Assembly: GCF_013408245.1 (NCBI RefSeq)
Contig: NZ_JACBYS010000003.1
Span: 372,001 to 436,000 of the forward strand
Direction: 5' to 3'
Origin: Duganella sp. 1224
Lineage (GTDB): Bacteria > Pseudomonadota > Gammaproteobacteria > Burkholderiales > Burkholderiaceae_D
DNA: 64,000 nt
Shown here: piece by piece, positions 40,508-54,236 of the stretch
Layout of the letters: every line of letters starts with the position of its first letter
Position numbering within the stretch: the first letter of the stretch is position 1
Program-made: the position numbers and the translations under genes
The notes under the pieces: generated by a model
The model's database searches: none
What the model was told of the DNA's origin: nothing
Seen by the model: the letters and a program-made list of their open reading frames with translations, nothing else

Positions 40508-40567
40508 GTTCCGGCGTGCGCCGGAACGACGGCGCGGGATGCCCGTCATTCCGGCGCACGCCGGAAT
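40508..40567. repeat. REP-like inverted pair, copy 2
   Basis: GTTCCGGC-GTGC-GCCGGAAC (40508-40527) and ATTCCGGC-GCAC-GCCGGAAT (40548-40567). The order of the two types is the reverse of the copy at 31392-31473. It lies in the gap between rbfA and truB inside an operon. Confidence 0.75.
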
Positions 40568-40582
40568 CTATAGAACACCTGA

Positions 40583-41044
<462 letters not shown>

Positions 41045-43915
41045 TTACAGGGTACGGGCGATTTCCTGCACTTCGAACACTTCCAGGGAGTCGCCCACCT
41101 GGATGTCGTTGTAGTTCTTCAGCGACAGGCCGCACTCCAGGCCGGCGCGCACTTCCTTGGCGTCGTCCTTGAAGCGTTTGAGCGAGTCGATCTCGCCGGT
41201 CCACACCACGATGTTGTTGCGCAGCAGACGGACCGACGACGAACGCTTGACCACGCCATCGGTGACCAGGCAGCCGGCGATCGCGCCAACCTTGGACACC
41301 ATGATGACCTGGCGCACCTCGACCTGGCCGGTGACGGTTTCCCGCTTCTCCGGCGCCAGCATGCCCGACATTGCCGCCTTCACCTCTTCGATGGCGTCGT
41401 AGATGATGTTGTAGTAACGAATATCCACGCCGTTCGATTCGGCCAGCTTGCGCGCCTGGGCGTCGGCACGGGCATTGAAGCCGATGATGACCGCCTTCGA
41501 CGCGACCGCCAGGTTGACGTCCGACTCGGTGATGCCGCCGACCGCCGCGTGGACGATCTGCACCCGCACTTCCGAGGTCGACAGCTTCTGCAGCGAGCCC
41601 ACCAGCGCTTCCTGCGAACCTTGCACGTCGGTCTTGATGATCAGCGGCAGGTTCTTCACCTCGCCCTCGGCCATCTGGTCGAACATGTTTTCCAGCTTCG
41701 CAGCCTGCTGCTTGGCCAGCTTGACGTCGCGGAACTTGCCTTGACGGAACAGACCAATTTCACGCGCCTTGCGCTCGTCGGCCATGACCATGACTTCCTC
41801 GCCGGCTTGCGGCACCTCGGTCAGGCCCTGGATTTCGACCGGAATCGACGGACCGGCTTCGGCGATCGGCTTGCCGTTCTCGTCCAGCATGGCGCGCACG
41901 CGGCCGAAGGACGACCCCGCCAGCACCACGTCGCCGCGCTTCAGCGTACCCGACTGCACCAGCACGGTGGCCACCGGGCCCTTGCCCTTGTCCAGGCGGC
42001 CCTCGACCACCAGGCCGCGCGCCGGCGCATCCACCGGCGCCTTCAGTTCCAGCACCTCGGCCTGCAGCAGCACCTGCTCCAGCAGACCATCGATGCCCTG
42101 GCCGGTCTTGGCCGACACCGGCACGAATGGCGAATCGCCACCGTATTCTTCCGGCACCACGCCTTCGGCCACCAGTTCCTGCGTCACGCGGTCGACGTTG
42201 CCGCCCGGTTTGTCGATCTTGTTGATCGCCACCACCAGCGGCACGCCGGCCGCCTTGGCGTGCGAGATCGCCTCCTTGGTCTGCGGCATCACGCCGTCAT
42301 CGGCTGCCACCACCAGGATCACGATGTCGGTCGCTTTCGCGCCGCGGGCACGCATGGCCGTAAAGGCTTCGTGGCCCGGCGTGTCCAGGAAGGTGATCAT
42401 GCCGCGTGGCGTGTCCACGTGGTAGGCACCGATGTGCTGGGTAATGCCGCCGGCTTCGCCCGACGCCACCTTGGCGCGGCGGATGTAGTCCAGCAGCGAG
42501 GTCTTGCCGTGGTCGACGTGACCCATGACGGTGACCACCGGCGCGCGCGGCACCGCTTCGAAGTGCGCGTGTTCGCCCTGGTCGGCCAGGATCGCTTCCG
42601 GATCGTCGACCTCGGCGGCATGCGCCTTGTGGCCCATTTCCTCGACCACGATCATCGCGGTTTCCTGGTCCAGCACCTGGTTGATGGTGCACATCTGGCC
42701 CAGCTTCATCAGCTGCTTGATGACCTCGGACGCCTTGACCGACATCTTGTGCGCCAGCTCGGCCACGGTGATGGTTTCCGGTACATACACGTCCTTGACG
42801 ATGGCCTCGGTTGGCGCCTGGAAGTTGCTTTCGCGCTCGTCCGACTGGTGGTGGCGACGGCCGCCGCCCTTGCCGCCGCGCCAGCTGTCGCGGCCGGTGG
42901 AGGCGGTGTTGCCGGCGTTGCCGCCACGGCCCTTGGAGCCGCCCGGACCGCCGCGCTTCTTGGCGTCATCCTGCCAGGTCGACGACACATTGGCCGACTT
43001 GATCGACTTCTTGTCGTTGCCGGCGACCGGCTTCTTGTCGTCCTTCTTGTCGCCCGGCTTGGCCGCGTTGGCGGCGGTGGCCGGCTTGTGCAGCGTGCCC
43101 TCGGCAACCTTCGGCTTGGCCGGGGCCGGTGCCGGCTCCGGCGCCTTGATGGCGCGCCGCGGCGCGTTCATCATGGCCTTGATCTGGGCCACTTCGTCCG
43201 CCACGGCCTGGCGCGCGCGCTCGGTGGCGGCAGCTTGTTCGGCGGCCTCCTTGGCGGCGGCCGCAGCCTTCTTCTTGGCTTCCTCGGCGGCAGCTTTCTT
43301 CTTGGCTTCCTCGGCGGCGTTGTCGACCGCCGGGGCGGCCGCTGGCGCGGCGGCGGCAGCAGCCTTCTCGGCGGCAGCCTTCTTCGCCTCTTCCTCGGCC
43401 TCGCGCTTGGCGGCGGCCTCGGCTTCGGCGGTGGCCTTGGCCTGGGCGGCCTTGTCGGCCTCCAGCTTGGCCAGGCGCTCCTGCTTCTCGCGCAGCTCGG
43501 CTTCCTGGCGCGCGATCAGCTCGGCCTGCTTCTTGGCCTCTTCCTCGCGGCGCGCGACTTCCGCCGCGTCGATCACCGGCGCCGGCGCGGGCGCGGGCGT
43601 GGTGGTCAGCGGTTCGTCGCGCTGCACGAAGGTACGCGTCTTCTTGACGGCGACCTGGATCGTGCGGGCCTTGCCGTTGGCGTCGGCCTGCTTGATCTCG
43701 GTGGTTTCCTTGCGCGTCAGCGTAATTTTCTTCTTCTCTTCAGCGCCGGCGCCGTGGGTACGGCGCAGGTGATCGAGCAGCTTATCCTTATCCTCTTTCG
43801 ACAATGGATCTGACGCCGAACTTTTCTCGACGCCGGCAGAACGCAGCTGCGTCAGCAGCAAGTCTGCAGGCATCTTCAGTTCGGTGGCAAATTGGGCTAC
43901 GTTGTTACTCGCCAT
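41045..43915 (-). CDS. infB: Translation initiation factor IF-2
   Basis: A 956-aa GTPase that places fMet-tRNA on the ribosome. The N-terminal IF2_N domain (residues 1-55) is followed by a very long Ala/Lys/Glu-rich linker (about 60-330, with [21 protein letters not shown] runs) and a Gly/Arg-rich stretch ([16 protein letters not shown]). A second IF2_N copy lies at about 370-420. The G domain has [31 protein letters not shown] and NKIDKPGG. The IF2 C-terminal domains end at [11 protein letters not shown]. Internal starts that give shorter IF2 forms are possible but not shown. Located after nusA with a 46-bp gap. Confidence 0.97.
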   Translation of the reverse strand: MASNNVAQFATELKMPADLLLTQLRSAGVEKSSASDPLSKEDKDKLLDHLRRTHGAGAEEKKKITLTRKETTEIKQADANGKARTIQVAVKKTRTFVQRDEPLTTTPAPAPAPVIDAAEVARREEEAKKQAELIARQEAELREKQERLAKLEADKAAQAKATAEAEAAAKREAEEEAKKAAAEKAAAAAAPAAAPAVDNAAEEAKKKAAAEEAKKKAAAAAKEAAEQAAATERARQAVADEVAQIKAMMNAPRRAIKAPEPAPAPAKPKVAEGTLHKPATAANAAKPGDKKDDKKPVAGNDKKSIKSANVSSTWQDDAKKRGGPGGSKGRGGNAGNTASTGRDSWRGGKGGGRRHHQSDERESNFQAPTEAIVKDVYVPETITVAELAHKMSVKASEVIKQLMKLGQMCTINQVLDQETAMIVVEEMGHKAHAAEVDDPEAILADQGEHAHFEAVPRAPVVTVMGHVDHGKTSLLDYIRRAKVASGEAGGITQHIGAYHVDTPRGMITFLDTPGHEAFTAMRARGAKATDIVILVVAADDGVMPQTKEAISHAKAAGVPLVVAINKIDKPGGNVDRVTQELVAEGVVPEEYGGDSPFVPVSAKTGQGIDGLLEQVLLQAEVLELKAPVDAPARGLVVEGRLDKGKGPVATVLVQSGTLKRGDVVLAGSSFGRVRAMLDENGKPIAEAGPSIPVEIQGLTEVPQAGEEVMVMADERKAREIGLFRQGKFRDVKLAKQQAAKLENMFDQMAEGEVKNLPLIIKTDVQGSQEALVGSLQKLSTSEVRVQIVHAAVGGITESDVNLAVASKAVIIGFNARADAQARKLAESNGVDIRYYNIIYDAIEEVKAAMSGMLAPEKRETVTGQVEVRQVIMVSKVGAIAGCLVTDGVVKRSSSVRLLRNNIVVWTGEIDSLKRFKDDAKEVRAGLECGLSLKNYNDIQVGDSLEVFEVQEIARTL

Positions 43916-43961
43916 TCAGTCCTCTTTTCTATGTGTCGCGGAGATGATAAAGATACTCAAA

Positions 43962-46012
<2,051 letters not shown>

Positions 46013-46030
46013 GAAAATTCTCCAGTTCAA

Positions 46031-46059
46031 GGCTTGTTAATGTGGGTACACAACAAGCC
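46031..46059. promoter_or_regulatory. Inverted repeat in the rimP leader
   Basis: GGCTTGTT and AACAAGCC pair exactly around 13 bases, 18 bases before the rimP start codon. In the mRNA it would form a stem just ahead of the ribosome site and may play a part in control of the rimP-nusA operon. Confidence 0.4.
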
Positions 46060-46076
46060 GTTTAAAACGGTTCAAC

Positions 46077-46101
46077 AAAAAAAAAATGGGCATCTGCCCA
46101 T
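46077..46101 (-). terminator. Intrinsic terminator of the rluB transcript
   Basis: ATGGGCA-TC-TGCCCAT with ten A before it on the plus strand. It serves leftward transcripts coming from rluB, 150 bases downstream of its stop. Confidence 0.8.
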
Positions 46102-46250
46102 CTTCTTGAAACACCTAGCCAGATGAAGAGTTCAGCGCCGTTTGTGCATTCCTGAACTTCTACTAGGCTAGATATTATAACCTTATATGCTGTTCGCCGC
46201 AATGCCGCACGGGCGGCATGACAGGCAAACAACAAGGCAAAGTGCGCTGA

Positions 46251-48401
46251 TTAACCCTTGCGGCGACGCGGCATGCCATGATCCATGGCGCCACCGCGCG
46301 GCGGCTGGCCGCGGCGCGGCGCGCCACTGGCGGCGCCAAAGCCGAAGGTGGTCTGCAACGGATCCGGCTGGCGCGGACCCCGGCTCGGGCCCTTGGACTG
46401 CTGGCCGCGGGCCTGGCCCTGCGCTTGTCCCCGGCCACCCTGGCCTTGTGCGCGCGGACCCGGCGCCTCGCCCAGCGGACGGCCGCCGGCGTACGCGCCG
46501 ATGCCCTGCGGACGGCCACCCGGACGGCCCGACGTCTGGCCGCCACCCTGGCCCGGGCGGCCCTTGCCGCCGCGGTTGCCGTTGCCGGCGCCGTTGCCGC
46601 CATTGCCGCCATTGCCACCGCCAAAGCCGCCCTGGCCACGGCCGCCGTTGCGGGCGGGCTTGGCGAACGGCAGCGCGTTGGCGTTGCTCAGATCGGCGCG
46701 GTTGAAGTTCGGCTCGTTCTCGTCGTCCTCGTCATCATCGTAAAAGTCACGATCATCGCGCTCGTCACGGCGCTCGGCGTGCTGGTCGCGGCTGCCGTTG
46801 CGGCCGCGCTTTTCCGGGCCCTTGTTCGGCGCCGGCTTGGCTGGCTGCTTGGCAGGCTGCGCGCCGCCCTTCTTCTCGACGCTGTAGGCGGCCATCAGGC
46901 CGCGCACCGCGTTTTCTTCCATCTCTTCCCAGCGGCCGCGTTTCAGGCTGCTTGGCAGGGTCATGGCGCCGTAGCGGGTACGGATCAGGCGCGACACGGT
47001 CAGGCCGATCGCCTCGAACATGCGGCGCACCTCGCGGTTGCGGCCTTCGCCGATGATCACGCGGTACCACTTGTTGATGCCCTCGCCGCCGCCGTCGGCG
47101 ATCTTGGAGAACTGCGCCACGCCGTCTTCCAGCTCGACGCCGGCCAGCAGCTTCTGGCGCATGCCCTCTTCCAGCTCGCCCAGCGTGCGCACCGCGTATT
47201 CGCGGTCGATGCCGTAGCGCGGGTGCATCAGGCGGTTGGCCAGGTCACCGGAGGTGGTAAACAGCAGCAGGCCCTCGGTGTTGAAGTCCAGGCGGCCGAC
47301 GGCCAGCCACTTGCCGGCCTTCATGGTCGGCAGGCGGTCGAACACCGATGGGCGGCCTTCCGGATCGTCCATCGAGACGATTTCGCCGGCCGGCTTGTGG
47401 TAGATCAGCACGCGCGGCGGCTTTTTGCTGACGCGGCGCTGGATCAGCTTGCCGTTGATGCGGACCGCGTCGGTCGGCAGGATGCGCTGGCCGATGTGGG
47501 CCGGCTCGCCGTTGACCGACACGCGGCCGGCGACGATCAGTTCTTCCATGTCGCGGCGCGAGCCCAGGCCGGCTTCGGCCAGCACCTTGTGCAGCTTCGG
47601 CGCGTCGTCCTCGGCGGTCAGGTCGCGGCGCGCGGCCTTCTGCGGCTGGCGGCCCTTGCCGTCGTCGCTGTCGAACGCATCCGAGGTGACGTAGGAGAAG
47701 GCGGCATCGGCGTCGTTCAGCTTGGCGCCGCCGGCGTTCTGGCCGCCGCGCTGCTTGCCGTTCTTCTTGTTCTTGCCGTTGCGCTGGTTGTTACGCTCGT
47801 TGCGCGGCTTGCCATCCTTGGCGACGGCCGGCGCGGCGGCGCCTTCCGCGCCTGGCGCGGGTGCTGGCGCCTCGGCGGCGTCGGCGGCCACCGGCTCCGG
47901 ACGCGGATTGGCGGCCTGGCGGGCGGCGCGCTGTTCGCGCATCTGGCGCGGCCCACGCGGACGCTGCTGGCGCTCGGCGCGCTCGCCGGCTTCGGCGGAC
48001 GCGGCCGGCGCTGCGGCCTCAGCGGCGGCCGGCGCGCTAACGGCGGCTGGCGCCTCGGCGCTCACCTCGGCGGCTGGCGCGGCCTTCCGGGTGCGCGGCT
48101 TGGCCGGCTTGGCGGCCGGCGCTGCGGCGGCATCGGCCTCAGCTGGGGCGGCGTCGGCGGCGGCATCGGCCTTTTTGGCGCGCGATTTTTTCACTGGCGC
48201 CAGCGTGTTGGCGGCAACCGCATCGGCGGTTTCGCTGTCGGCCTTGGTCTTGCGCTTGGGCTTGGCGGCTGGCGCGTCGCCGGCGGAAGCGGCGGCCGCC
48301 GCGTGGTCGGCCTCGATCTGGGCTTTGGTACGGCGCTTCGGCTTGACGGCAGCTTCGGCCGCCGCTGCGTCGTTCGTCACAGGGGTATCAGGTTTGTTCA
48401 T
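46251..48401 (-). CDS. rluB: 23S rRNA pseudouridine(2605) synthase RluB with long disordered ends
   Basis: A 716-aa RsuA-family enzyme. Only about 240 residues form the enzyme: an S4 domain ([21 protein letters not shown], about 270-330) and the catalytic part with [20 protein letters not shown] (catalytic Asp) and [14 protein letters not shown]. The first 260 residues are Ala/Lys/Pro-rich with repeats of [20 protein letters not shown] and [13 protein letters not shown]. The last 190 are Gly/Arg/Asn/Gln-rich ([18 protein letters not shown]). E. coli RluB is about 290 aa, so both tails are large additions that may bind RNA or aid ribosome assembly. The ATG at 48401 overlaps the scpB end by 14 bp. 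Confidence 0.93.
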   Translation of the reverse strand: MNKPDTPVTNDAAAAEAAVKPKRRTKAQIEADHAAAAASAGDAPAAKPKRKTKADSETADAVAANTLAPVKKSRAKKADAAADAAPAEADAAAAPAAKPAKPRTRKAAPAAEVSAEAPAAVSAPAAAEAAAPAASAEAGERAERQQRPRGPRQMREQRAARQAANPRPEPVAADAAEAPAPAPGAEGAAAPAVAKDGKPRNERNNQRNGKNKKNGKQRGGQNAGGAKLNDADAAFSYVTSDAFDSDDGKGRQPQKAARRDLTAEDDAPKLHKVLAEAGLGSRRDMEELIVAGRVSVNGEPAHIGQRILPTDAVRINGKLIQRRVSKKPPRVLIYHKPAGEIVSMDDPEGRPSVFDRLPTMKAGKWLAVGRLDFNTEGLLLFTTSGDLANRLMHPRYGIDREYAVRTLGELEEGMRQKLLAGVELEDGVAQFSKIADGGGEGINKWYRVIIGEGRNREVRRMFEAIGLTVSRLIRTRYGAMTLPSSLKRGRWEEMEENAVRGLMAAYSVEKKGGAQPAKQPAKPAPNKGPEKRGRNGSRDQHAERRDERDDRDFYDDDEDDENEPNFNRADLSNANALPFAKPARNGGRGQGGFGGGNGGNGGNGAGNGNRGGKGRPGQGGGQTSGRPGGRPQGIGAYAGGRPLGEAPGPRAQGQGGRGQAQGQARGQQSKGPSRGPRQPDPLQTTFGFGAASGAPRRGQPPRGGAMDHGMPRRRKG

Positions 48402-49101
48402 TATTCGTTTCTTGGTTGTGCTCAGCGTCAACCGTTAAATCTGGCGCAGGGCCGGGTTCTTGCTCAATGTCTGCGGAATCGGCACTGTCCTGCTGCGCCG
48501 CTTTATCAAAGTTTTCTTGCAGAGCCGCTTCCAGGGTTTCCATCGCGTTCTGCCCGTCGCTGATTTGCTGCAACGGCGGCAGCTGGGACAGCGAATTCAA
48601 GCCCAAATCATCCAAAAACTGCTTGGTGGTGCCCAGCAAGGCCGGACGGCCGACCACATCGCGGTAGCCAATCACATCCACCCAGCCGCGGTCCTCCAGC
48701 ATCTTGATCGTCTGCGAGTTGACCGCGACGCCGCGAATCTCCTCGATATCGCCGCGCGTGACCGGCTGGCGATAGGCGATGATGGCCAGCGTTTCCAGCG
48801 TCGCCCGCGAATACCTGGGCGGCTTTTCCGGATTGAGCCGGTCCAGGTACAGCTTCATCTCGGGGCGGCTCTGGAAGCGCCAGCCGCTCGACAGGCTGAT
48901 CACTTCCACGCCCCTGCCGGCCCAGTCGAGCCGCAATTCTTCCAGCAATTCCTTGATCGTATCGGCGCCGACGCCGGGGCCGCGCGGCCGGTCCTGATCG
49001 TCCAGCTCGACAAACAGTTTTTTCAGACTGTGGATCGACAACGGCTCACGAGCGCATAGCAAGGCGGTTTCGAGGACTTTTTTAGCCTCAACTGTATCCA
49101 T
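48388..49101 (-). CDS. scpB: Segregation and condensation protein B
   Basis: A 237-aa winged-helix protein that joins ScpA and SMC in the chromosome condensation complex. Signatures are [40 protein letters not shown] and [22 protein letters not shown], then [18 protein letters not shown]. The last 50 residues are acidic and disordered. The ATG at 49101 (MDTVEAKK) is used in place of one two codons upstream. It overlaps the rluB start by 14 bases, the common scpB-rluB pairing. ScpA is not in the window. Confidence 0.95.
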   Translation of the reverse strand: MDTVEAKKVLETALLCAREPLSIHSLKKLFVELDDQDRPRGPGVGADTIKELLEELRLDWAGRGVEVISLSSGWRFQSRPEMKLYLDRLNPEKPPRYSRATLETLAIIAYRQPVTRGDIEEIRGVAVNSQTIKMLEDRGWVDVIGYRDVVGRPALLGTTKQFLDDLGLNSLSQLPPLQQISDGQNAMETLEAALQENFDKAAQQDSADSADIEQEPGPAPDLTVDAEHNQETNNEQT

Positions 49102-49344
49102 AAGCAAAATCGAAAGAAATCAATCACATTCAGTGAGGCTGGCGGGAGGACTCGCTGAAGCTGCTTTTCCGACACCAAGGCCTATGCGCACCTGGCGGGA
49201 AGGAGGGACATGCCGGCAACGGCCTAAGCCCTTGCTTTCTACGTGAAACGTGGGCAGGAAGCCAGACGTTTCATCCAACACCGCGAATTGTACCTGATAA
49301 AAGCACAAAACGCGCATTTCGACGTCATTGAAATGTAACTGAGT

Positions 49345-50370
49345 TTACTCAGCGGCAAGTCGCTCCGACAAGATTGCAGAAACACCAACAAATGCCGGAT
49401 ATTCGGCCGTGATCACCCAGGTTGGCACGGCGGCCAGGTATTTGTTGAAGCGGCCCTTGGCTTCGAAGCGGGCGCGGAAGCCGGAACGGTCAAAGCGCTC
49501 GCCCAGCTTGGGCACGATGCCGCCGCCGATATAGATGCCGCCCTGCGCGCCCAGCGTCACGGCGATATTGCCGGCGATGGTGCCCAGCATGCAGCAGAAC
49601 GCCTCGATGGCCTGGTCGCACAACGCGCATTCGCCGCTCAGGGCGCGGCGCGAGATGTCGGCCGCGCTCAGTTTTTCGGCCGGCAGGCCGCCATGGTCGG
49701 CCAGCGCGCGGTAAATCAGTTCGATGCCGGCGCCGGACATCAGGCGTTCGGCCGAGACGTGCTCGAATTCTTTCCAGGCGTACTGCAGGATCGCCACTTC
49801 GGTCGGATTGGCCGGCGAGAAGGTGACATGGCCGCCCTCGCTCAGCAGCGCGGTCCAGCCGTCCTTGCCCGGGACCAGGCCGGAGACGCCCAGACCGGTG
49901 CCGGCGCCGATCAGGCCCAGCGGGGTGCCCGGCACGCCGACGCCGCCGCCCACCTGGTGCTTCTGGCTGGCCGACAGCTGCGGCAGCGAACTGGCCAGCG
50001 CGGTGAAGTCGTTGACCACCACCAGGGTGTCGAAATTGACTTCGCGGCGCAGCGCCTCGATCGAGAATGCCCAGTGGTGGTTGGTCATGCGCACCATGTC
50101 GCCGGTGACCGGGTTGGCGATGGCGATGGCGCCGTTGCGGATGCCGGTGACGCCCGCCTGGGCGACGGTCGGCGAAGCCAGATACGCAACCAGGGCGGCG
50201 GCCAGGGTTGGGTAGGCGGCGCACGCCAATACTTCGATCGCTTCAATCCGGCCCGGCGCGGTTTCCAGCGCAAAGCGCGCATTGGTGCCGCCGATGTCCG
50301 CCAGCAGACGCGGGCCACCAGGGAACACAGTGGTCAGGGAGGGAGGCGTTTGTACGGACTGAGCTGTCAT
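49345..50370 (-). CDS. glk: Glucokinase
   Basis: A 341-aa hexokinase-type glucokinase (PF02685) that phosphorylates glucose with ATP. It opens with the phosphate motif [15 protein letters not shown] (residues 22-36). [14 protein letters not shown] holds the catalytic aspartate, [15 protein letters not shown] is the second phosphate motif, and [18 protein letters not shown] and [11 protein letters not shown] are typical of Proteobacterial Glk. A Thr/Pro-rich 20-residue N-terminal extension precedes the core. It is transcribed alone here; no zwf/edd partner is visible to either side. Confidence 0.94.
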   Translation of the reverse strand: MTAQSVQTPPSLTTVFPGGPRLLADIGGTNARFALETAPGRIEAIEVLACAAYPTLAAALVAYLASPTVAQAGVTGIRNGAIAIANPVTGDMVRMTNHHWAFSIEALRREVNFDTLVVVNDFTALASSLPQLSASQKHQVGGGVGVPGTPLGLIGAGTGLGVSGLVPGKDGWTALLSEGGHVTFSPANPTEVAILQYAWKEFEHVSAERLMSGAGIELIYRALADHGGLPAEKLSAADISRRALSGECALCDQAIEAFCCMLGTIAGNIAVTLGAQGGIYIGGGIVPKLGERFDRSGFRARFEAKGRFNKYLAAVPTWVITAEYPAFVGVSAILSERLAAE

Positions 50371-50539
50371 GATGGATCGAAAAAAGTTGAGGCTTAAGCT
50401 TAAAGTATTTTCGCCAACTCAGGCAAGCGGAGTTTGTAGTTTTAGTACAGTTTTGCTACAGAACTTCGGGAAACGGGGGATTTGGGGCGTAGTATGACTA
50501 CCGTTTCGGGATGCGACACCCCGCGGCGCAGCGGTGTGC

Positions 50540-50569
50540 GGGGTCTGACCCCGAACGGGGCCAGACCCC
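50540..50569. repeat. 30-bp palindromic repeat, copy 1
   Basis: GGGGTCTGACCCCG and CGGGGCCAGACCCC form a nearly perfect palindrome. A second copy with the same plan is at 61631-61660. Both stand just past the ends of genes. Confidence 0.75.
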
Positions 50570-50600
50570 ATCGGGTAGGGGTGCGGGTTGAATGTATTTA

Positions 50601-51551
50601 TTAGGCGGAGGCGGTTTTGTCCTGCGGCAGCGATTCGCTGCGGAACGCGGCGTTCCACGCTTCCAGCCCGCCATGCAGCGGACGGGCGCGGTGGAAGCCC
50701 TGGCCGATCAGGCTCTTGGCCACGTGCGCGGCGGTCACGTCGTTCGGGCAGCTGCAGTAGACGATGATCGGCCGGCTCTTGTCCAGTCCGCTGATCTCCG
50801 CGCTCAGCTCGCCGCCATTGAACAGCAGCGCGCCCGGCACGGCCGGGTCCAGCATCTGCGCGGTGGCGCTGCGGGCGTCGACCAGAATCGGCTCGTGCCC
50901 CTGCTCCATCAGATGCTTGAAGTCATCGATGGTGATGCGCTCGATTTCCACCGACTGGCGGAAGCGCTTGCGCTCCACGTATTTGAATGCCACAAACAGG
51001 CCCAGCAACACCAGCAGCACCACCAGCGCGGTCGTGCCCATGGTGCTGAGGATGTCGAGCAACTTGTCCACGCTGGTGTGGAAGAAGGCGCCGATGGCGA
51101 TGCCGGTGCCGGCCCACAGCAGGCTGCCCATGATGCTGAAGCACAGGAAGGTCCCGCGCCGGGTGCCCAGCGCGCCGGCCAGCGGCGGCGCGATCACGTT
51201 AAAGCCGGGAATGAACTTGGCGACAATCAGCGCCTTCGGGCCCCAGCGCTTGAAGTTGTCCTCGGTCTGGCTGACGCAGTAGTCGGGCGACAGCGAAATC
51301 TTGCACAGCAGCTTGAGGATGCGCTTGCCGTAGAAGCGGCCGGCGCGGAACCAGAAGCTGTCGCTGATCAGGCAGGCCAGCATGGCCACCGCCAGCACGG
51401 AAAACCACGACGCGTCGCCATCAACCGACATGGCGCCGGCCACGATCAGGATCGGGAAGGCAGGAATCGGCATGCCGATCTGCTCGATCAGCACGATGCC
51501 GAACACGATCAGGACGCCATATTGTTGGAGCAGGAGGATTAAATTCGCCAT
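50601..51551 (-). CDS. DedA-family membrane protein fused to a rhodanese domain
   Basis: A 316-aa fusion. Residues 1-200 form the DedA/VTT (SNARE-associated) part with several membrane helices and the hallmark FIPGFNVIAPPLAGALG re-entrant motif. Residues 215-310 form a rhodanese domain (ILVDARSATA, then IIVYCSCPNDVTAAHVA), in which the cysteine of CSCPND is the probable active residue. DedA proteins act in lipid (undecaprenyl phosphate) transport and envelope stability; rhodaneses move sulfur or act as regulatory domains. Such fusions occur in Burkholderiales. The start at 51551 is the first ATG. Confidence 0.85.
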   Translation of the reverse strand: MANLILLLQQYGVLIVFGIVLIEQIGMPIPAFPILIVAGAMSVDGDASWFSVLAVAMLACLISDSFWFRAGRFYGKRILKLLCKISLSPDYCVSQTEDNFKRWGPKALIVAKFIPGFNVIAPPLAGALGTRRGTFLCFSIMGSLLWAGTGIAIGAFFHTSVDKLLDILSTMGTTALVVLLVLLGLFVAFKYVERKRFRQSVEIERITIDDFKHLMEQGHEPILVDARSATAQMLDPAVPGALLFNGGELSAEISGLDKSRPIIVYCSCPNDVTAAHVAKSLIGQGFHRARPLHGGLEAWNAAFRSESLPQDKTASA

Positions 51552-51576
51552 ACGGATATCTTAACTTAAAAAACGC

Positions 51577-53250
51577 TTAACCGCTGCCGGACGCCGCCGC
51601 CAGCAAGGCCCGCGTGTACGGATGTTGCGGATTGCGGTACAGCGTGTCGGCATCGGCCAGCTCGACCACTTCGCCCTGCCGCATCACCAACACCTCGTCG
51701 GCCATGTAGCGCACCACCGCCAGGTCGTGGGAAATGAACAGGTATGACAGGCCCAGCTCATCCTGTAAATCCTGCAAAAGGTTGAGCACCTGCGCCTGCA
51801 CCGACACGTCCAGCGCCGACACCGACTCGTCGCACACCAGTATCTCCGGCCGCAGCGTCAGGCAGCGGGCGATGGCGATGCGCTGCCGCTGGCCGCCGGA
51901 AAACGCGTGCGGATAGCGGGTGATCGCAGATGCGGGCAATCCGACCTTTTCCAAGAGGGCCAGCGCCATGGTCATGCGCTCGTGGTCGTCGGCGCCAATG
52001 CGGTGGATGCGCATCGGCTCCAGCAGAATGTCACCGACCGTGAAGCGCGGGTTCAGCGAGGCGTAGGGATTCTGAAACACTACCTGGATGCGCCGCTTGT
52101 AGTCCTGGAATTCCCGCGCCGGCATGGCCAGCAGGTCGCGGCCGCCGAACAGCGCGCGGCCGCCGCTGGCTTGATGCAATCGCAACAGGGTCAGGCCGAG
52201 GGTGGTCTTGCCGGAGCCGGATTCCCCCACCACGCCCAGGGTCTTGCCGCGCGCCAGCGTGAACGAGACCTCCCGCACCGCATGGAATTCCTTCCGGCGC
52301 AGCCAGCCGTCGCGCAGCGTGAAGGTTTTGCTCAGGTGGCGCACCTCCAGCAGCGGCTGGTCTGCCGGCGACCGCCCGCGCCGGCGCGCCGGCTGCGGCG
52401 CCGGCGTGGCGCCCTCCAGGTAATCGGCGATGACCGGCAGCCGCCATGGCCGCGCGTCCAGCGGCGGACGGCAATGCAGCAGCGCCCGCGTGTATGCGTC
52501 GGCCGGCTGCCGCAACACCTGCTGAGCCGCGCCGCTTTCGCGCACCACGCCGTGGCGCAGGACCACCACCTGGTCGGCCATCTGCGCCACCAGCCCAAGA
52601 TCGTGCGTGATAAACAGCACCGACATGCCATGCCGCTGTTGCAGCCGGGCCAGCAGCGCCACGATCTGCTGCTGGATGGTGACGTCCAGCGCGGTGGTCG
52701 GCTCGTCGGCGATCAGCAGACGGGGCGCGCAGGCAATGGCCATGGCGATCATCACGCGTTGCTGCTGGCCGCCGGACAGTTCGCCCGGGTAGGCATCGAT
52801 GCGGGCGGCGGGATCGGGAATGCCGACCTCGTCCAGCAGTTCCAGCGTGCGGCGGCGCGCCTCGGCGCGGCCCATGCCCAGGTGCAGCCGCAGCACCTCG
52901 GCGATCTGCGCGCCGACGGTGAACACCGGGTTGAGCGACGACATCGGCTCCTGGAAAATCATGGCAATGTCCTTGCCGCACAGCGCGCGGCGCTGCTTGC
53001 GGTCCAGCGCCAGCACATCGCGGCCGTCGAAAACGATGTCGCCGCTGACGGCCGCCGCCGCGTCGAGCAGGCCCATCACGGCCAGCGCGGTCAGCGACTT
53101 GCCGCTGCCCGACTCGCCCACCAGCGCCACCGTGGCGTGGCGCGGCACGCTGAAGCTGATGCCCTTGACCGCTGGCGCGGCGCCGAAACCGATGCGCAGG
53201 TCGCGCACCTCCAGCACGTTCGACACGTTCTGCATCTCCGACGCGCTCAC
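51577..53250 (-). CDS. Peptide-type ABC transporter ATPase with two nucleotide-binding domains
   Basis: A 557-aa cytoplasmic protein with two complete ATPase domains in tandem, as in YejF. Domain 1: Walker [15 protein letters not shown] (about residue 40), signature [14 protein letters not shown], Walker [13 protein letters not shown]. Domain 2: Walker [15 protein letters not shown] (about 345), signature [14 protein letters not shown], and [11 protein letters not shown]. The first domain has the oligopeptide-permease C-terminal extension. The GTG start at 53250 overlaps the permease stop (GTGA), so it is coupled. It powers the two permeases encoded next to it. The imported substrate is probably a peptide, but no binding protein is encoded here. 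Confidence 0.9.
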   Translation of the reverse strand: MSASEMQNVSNVLEVRDLRIGFGAAPAVKGISFSVPRHATVALVGESGSGKSLTALAVMGLLDAAAAVSGDIVFDGRDVLALDRKQRRALCGKDIAMIFQEPMSSLNPVFTVGAQIAEVLRLHLGMGRAEARRRTLELLDEVGIPDPAARIDAYPGELSGGQQQRVMIAMAIACAPRLLIADEPTTALDVTIQQQIVALLARLQQRHGMSVLFITHDLGLVAQMADQVVVLRHGVVRESGAAQQVLRQPADAYTRALLHCRPPLDARPWRLPVIADYLEGATPAPQPARRRGRSPADQPLLEVRHLSKTFTLRDGWLRRKEFHAVREVSFTLARGKTLGVVGESGSGKTTLGLTLLRLHQASGGRALFGGRDLLAMPAREFQDYKRRIQVVFQNPYASLNPRFTVGDILLEPMRIHRIGADDHERMTMALALLEKVGLPASAITRYPHAFSGGQRQRIAIARCLTLRPEILVCDESVSALDVSVQAQVLNLLQDLQDELGLSYLFISHDLAVVRYMADEVLVMRQGEVVELADADTLYRNPQHPYTRALLAAASGSG

Positions 53251-54236
53251 GACGCCGCCCGCGGGTCAAGCGCGTCGCGCAGCGCGTCGGTGAGCAGGGA
53301 AAAAGCCGTGACCAGCACCGCCATCGCGCCGGCCGCCGCCGCCAGCTGCCACCAGCGGCCCAGCAGCAGCTCATGCTGCGCCTCGTTCAGCATGCTGCCC
53401 CACGACACCGTGCCGACCGGGACGCCGAAGCCCAGGAAGCTGAGGATGACCTCGGCCTTGATGAAGCCCACCGCCAGGATCGACAGCTGCACCAGCGCCA
53501 CGTGGCTGACGTTGGGAAAGATGTGGCCGAACATGCGGCGCCAGTGCGAGGCGCCGATGGCGTCGGCGGCCAGCACATAGGCGCGCGTCTTGTGCTTCAG
53601 GTATTCGGCGCGGATCAGGCGGTAGGGGCCGGTCCAGCCGGTCAGGCCGAGGATCAGCACGATGGTCAGCACGCCCTTGTGCTGCAGCACCGCCGCCACC
53701 GCCAGGATCATCAGCACCGACGGCATCGCCGTGAACATGCTGTAGAACCAGGTGAACACATCGTCGACCACGCCGCCGCAATAGCCGGACACGGCACCGA
53801 ACAGCGTGCCCAGCCCCACCGCCACCAGCGCCGCCACCAGCCCGACCACGATCGAGGTTTCGCCGCCCTTGATGGTTTTACGCAGCACGTCGTGGCCCCA
53901 CTTGTCGGCGCCGAACGGCAGCGTGGCGCGGCGGCCAGCCTCCGGCGCGGTCGCCGCCCCGCTGCGCGCGGCCAGGCTGGCGCGCAGCGCCCGCAGGTCG
54001 TCCGCCAGCGGATCGAAGGGATTGTCGGGCACGGCGTGCGGCCGCGCGGCCGGCGCGACCGCCTCCGCCGCCGCGCCCACCAAGGAAGGCGGCGCGTAGC
54101 TGAGCGCCACCTCGTTTTCCCAGCCGGCGGCAACTAGGCCGGCGGCCGACAGCGCCGCCATCAACAAAAAGGCCGCCACCACCGCCAGCGACGCCATGGC
54201 CAGCCGATCGGCGCGCAAGCGCTGCCAGGCCGTCAT
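53247..54236 (-). CDS. ABC transporter permease, DppC/YejE type
   Basis: A 329-aa inner-membrane permease. The N-terminal helix (MASLAVVAAFLLMAALSAAG) is followed by a 110-residue periplasmic segment rich in Ala/Arg/Pro. Then come five membrane helices with the binding-protein-dependent transport signature around ADAIGASHWRRMFGHIFPNV, which docks to the ATPase. The long periplasmic insertion is typical of YejE-like proteins. It overlaps both neighbours by four bases (ATGA/GTGA), so the three genes form one tight operon. Confidence 0.88.
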   Translation of the reverse strand: MTAWQRLRADRLAMASLAVVAAFLLMAALSAAGLVAAGWENEVALSYAPPSLVGAAAEAVAPAARPHAVPDNPFDPLADDLRALRASLAARSGAATAPEAGRRATLPFGADKWGHDVLRKTIKGGETSIVVGLVAALVAVGLGTLFGAVSGYCGGVVDDVFTWFYSMFTAMPSVLMILAVAAVLQHKGVLTIVLILGLTGWTGPYRLIRAEYLKHKTRAYVLAADAIGASHWRRMFGHIFPNVSHVALVQLSILAVGFIKAEVILSFLGFGVPVGTVSWGSMLNEAQHELLLGRWWQLAAAAGAMAVLVTAFSLLTDALRDALDPRAAS

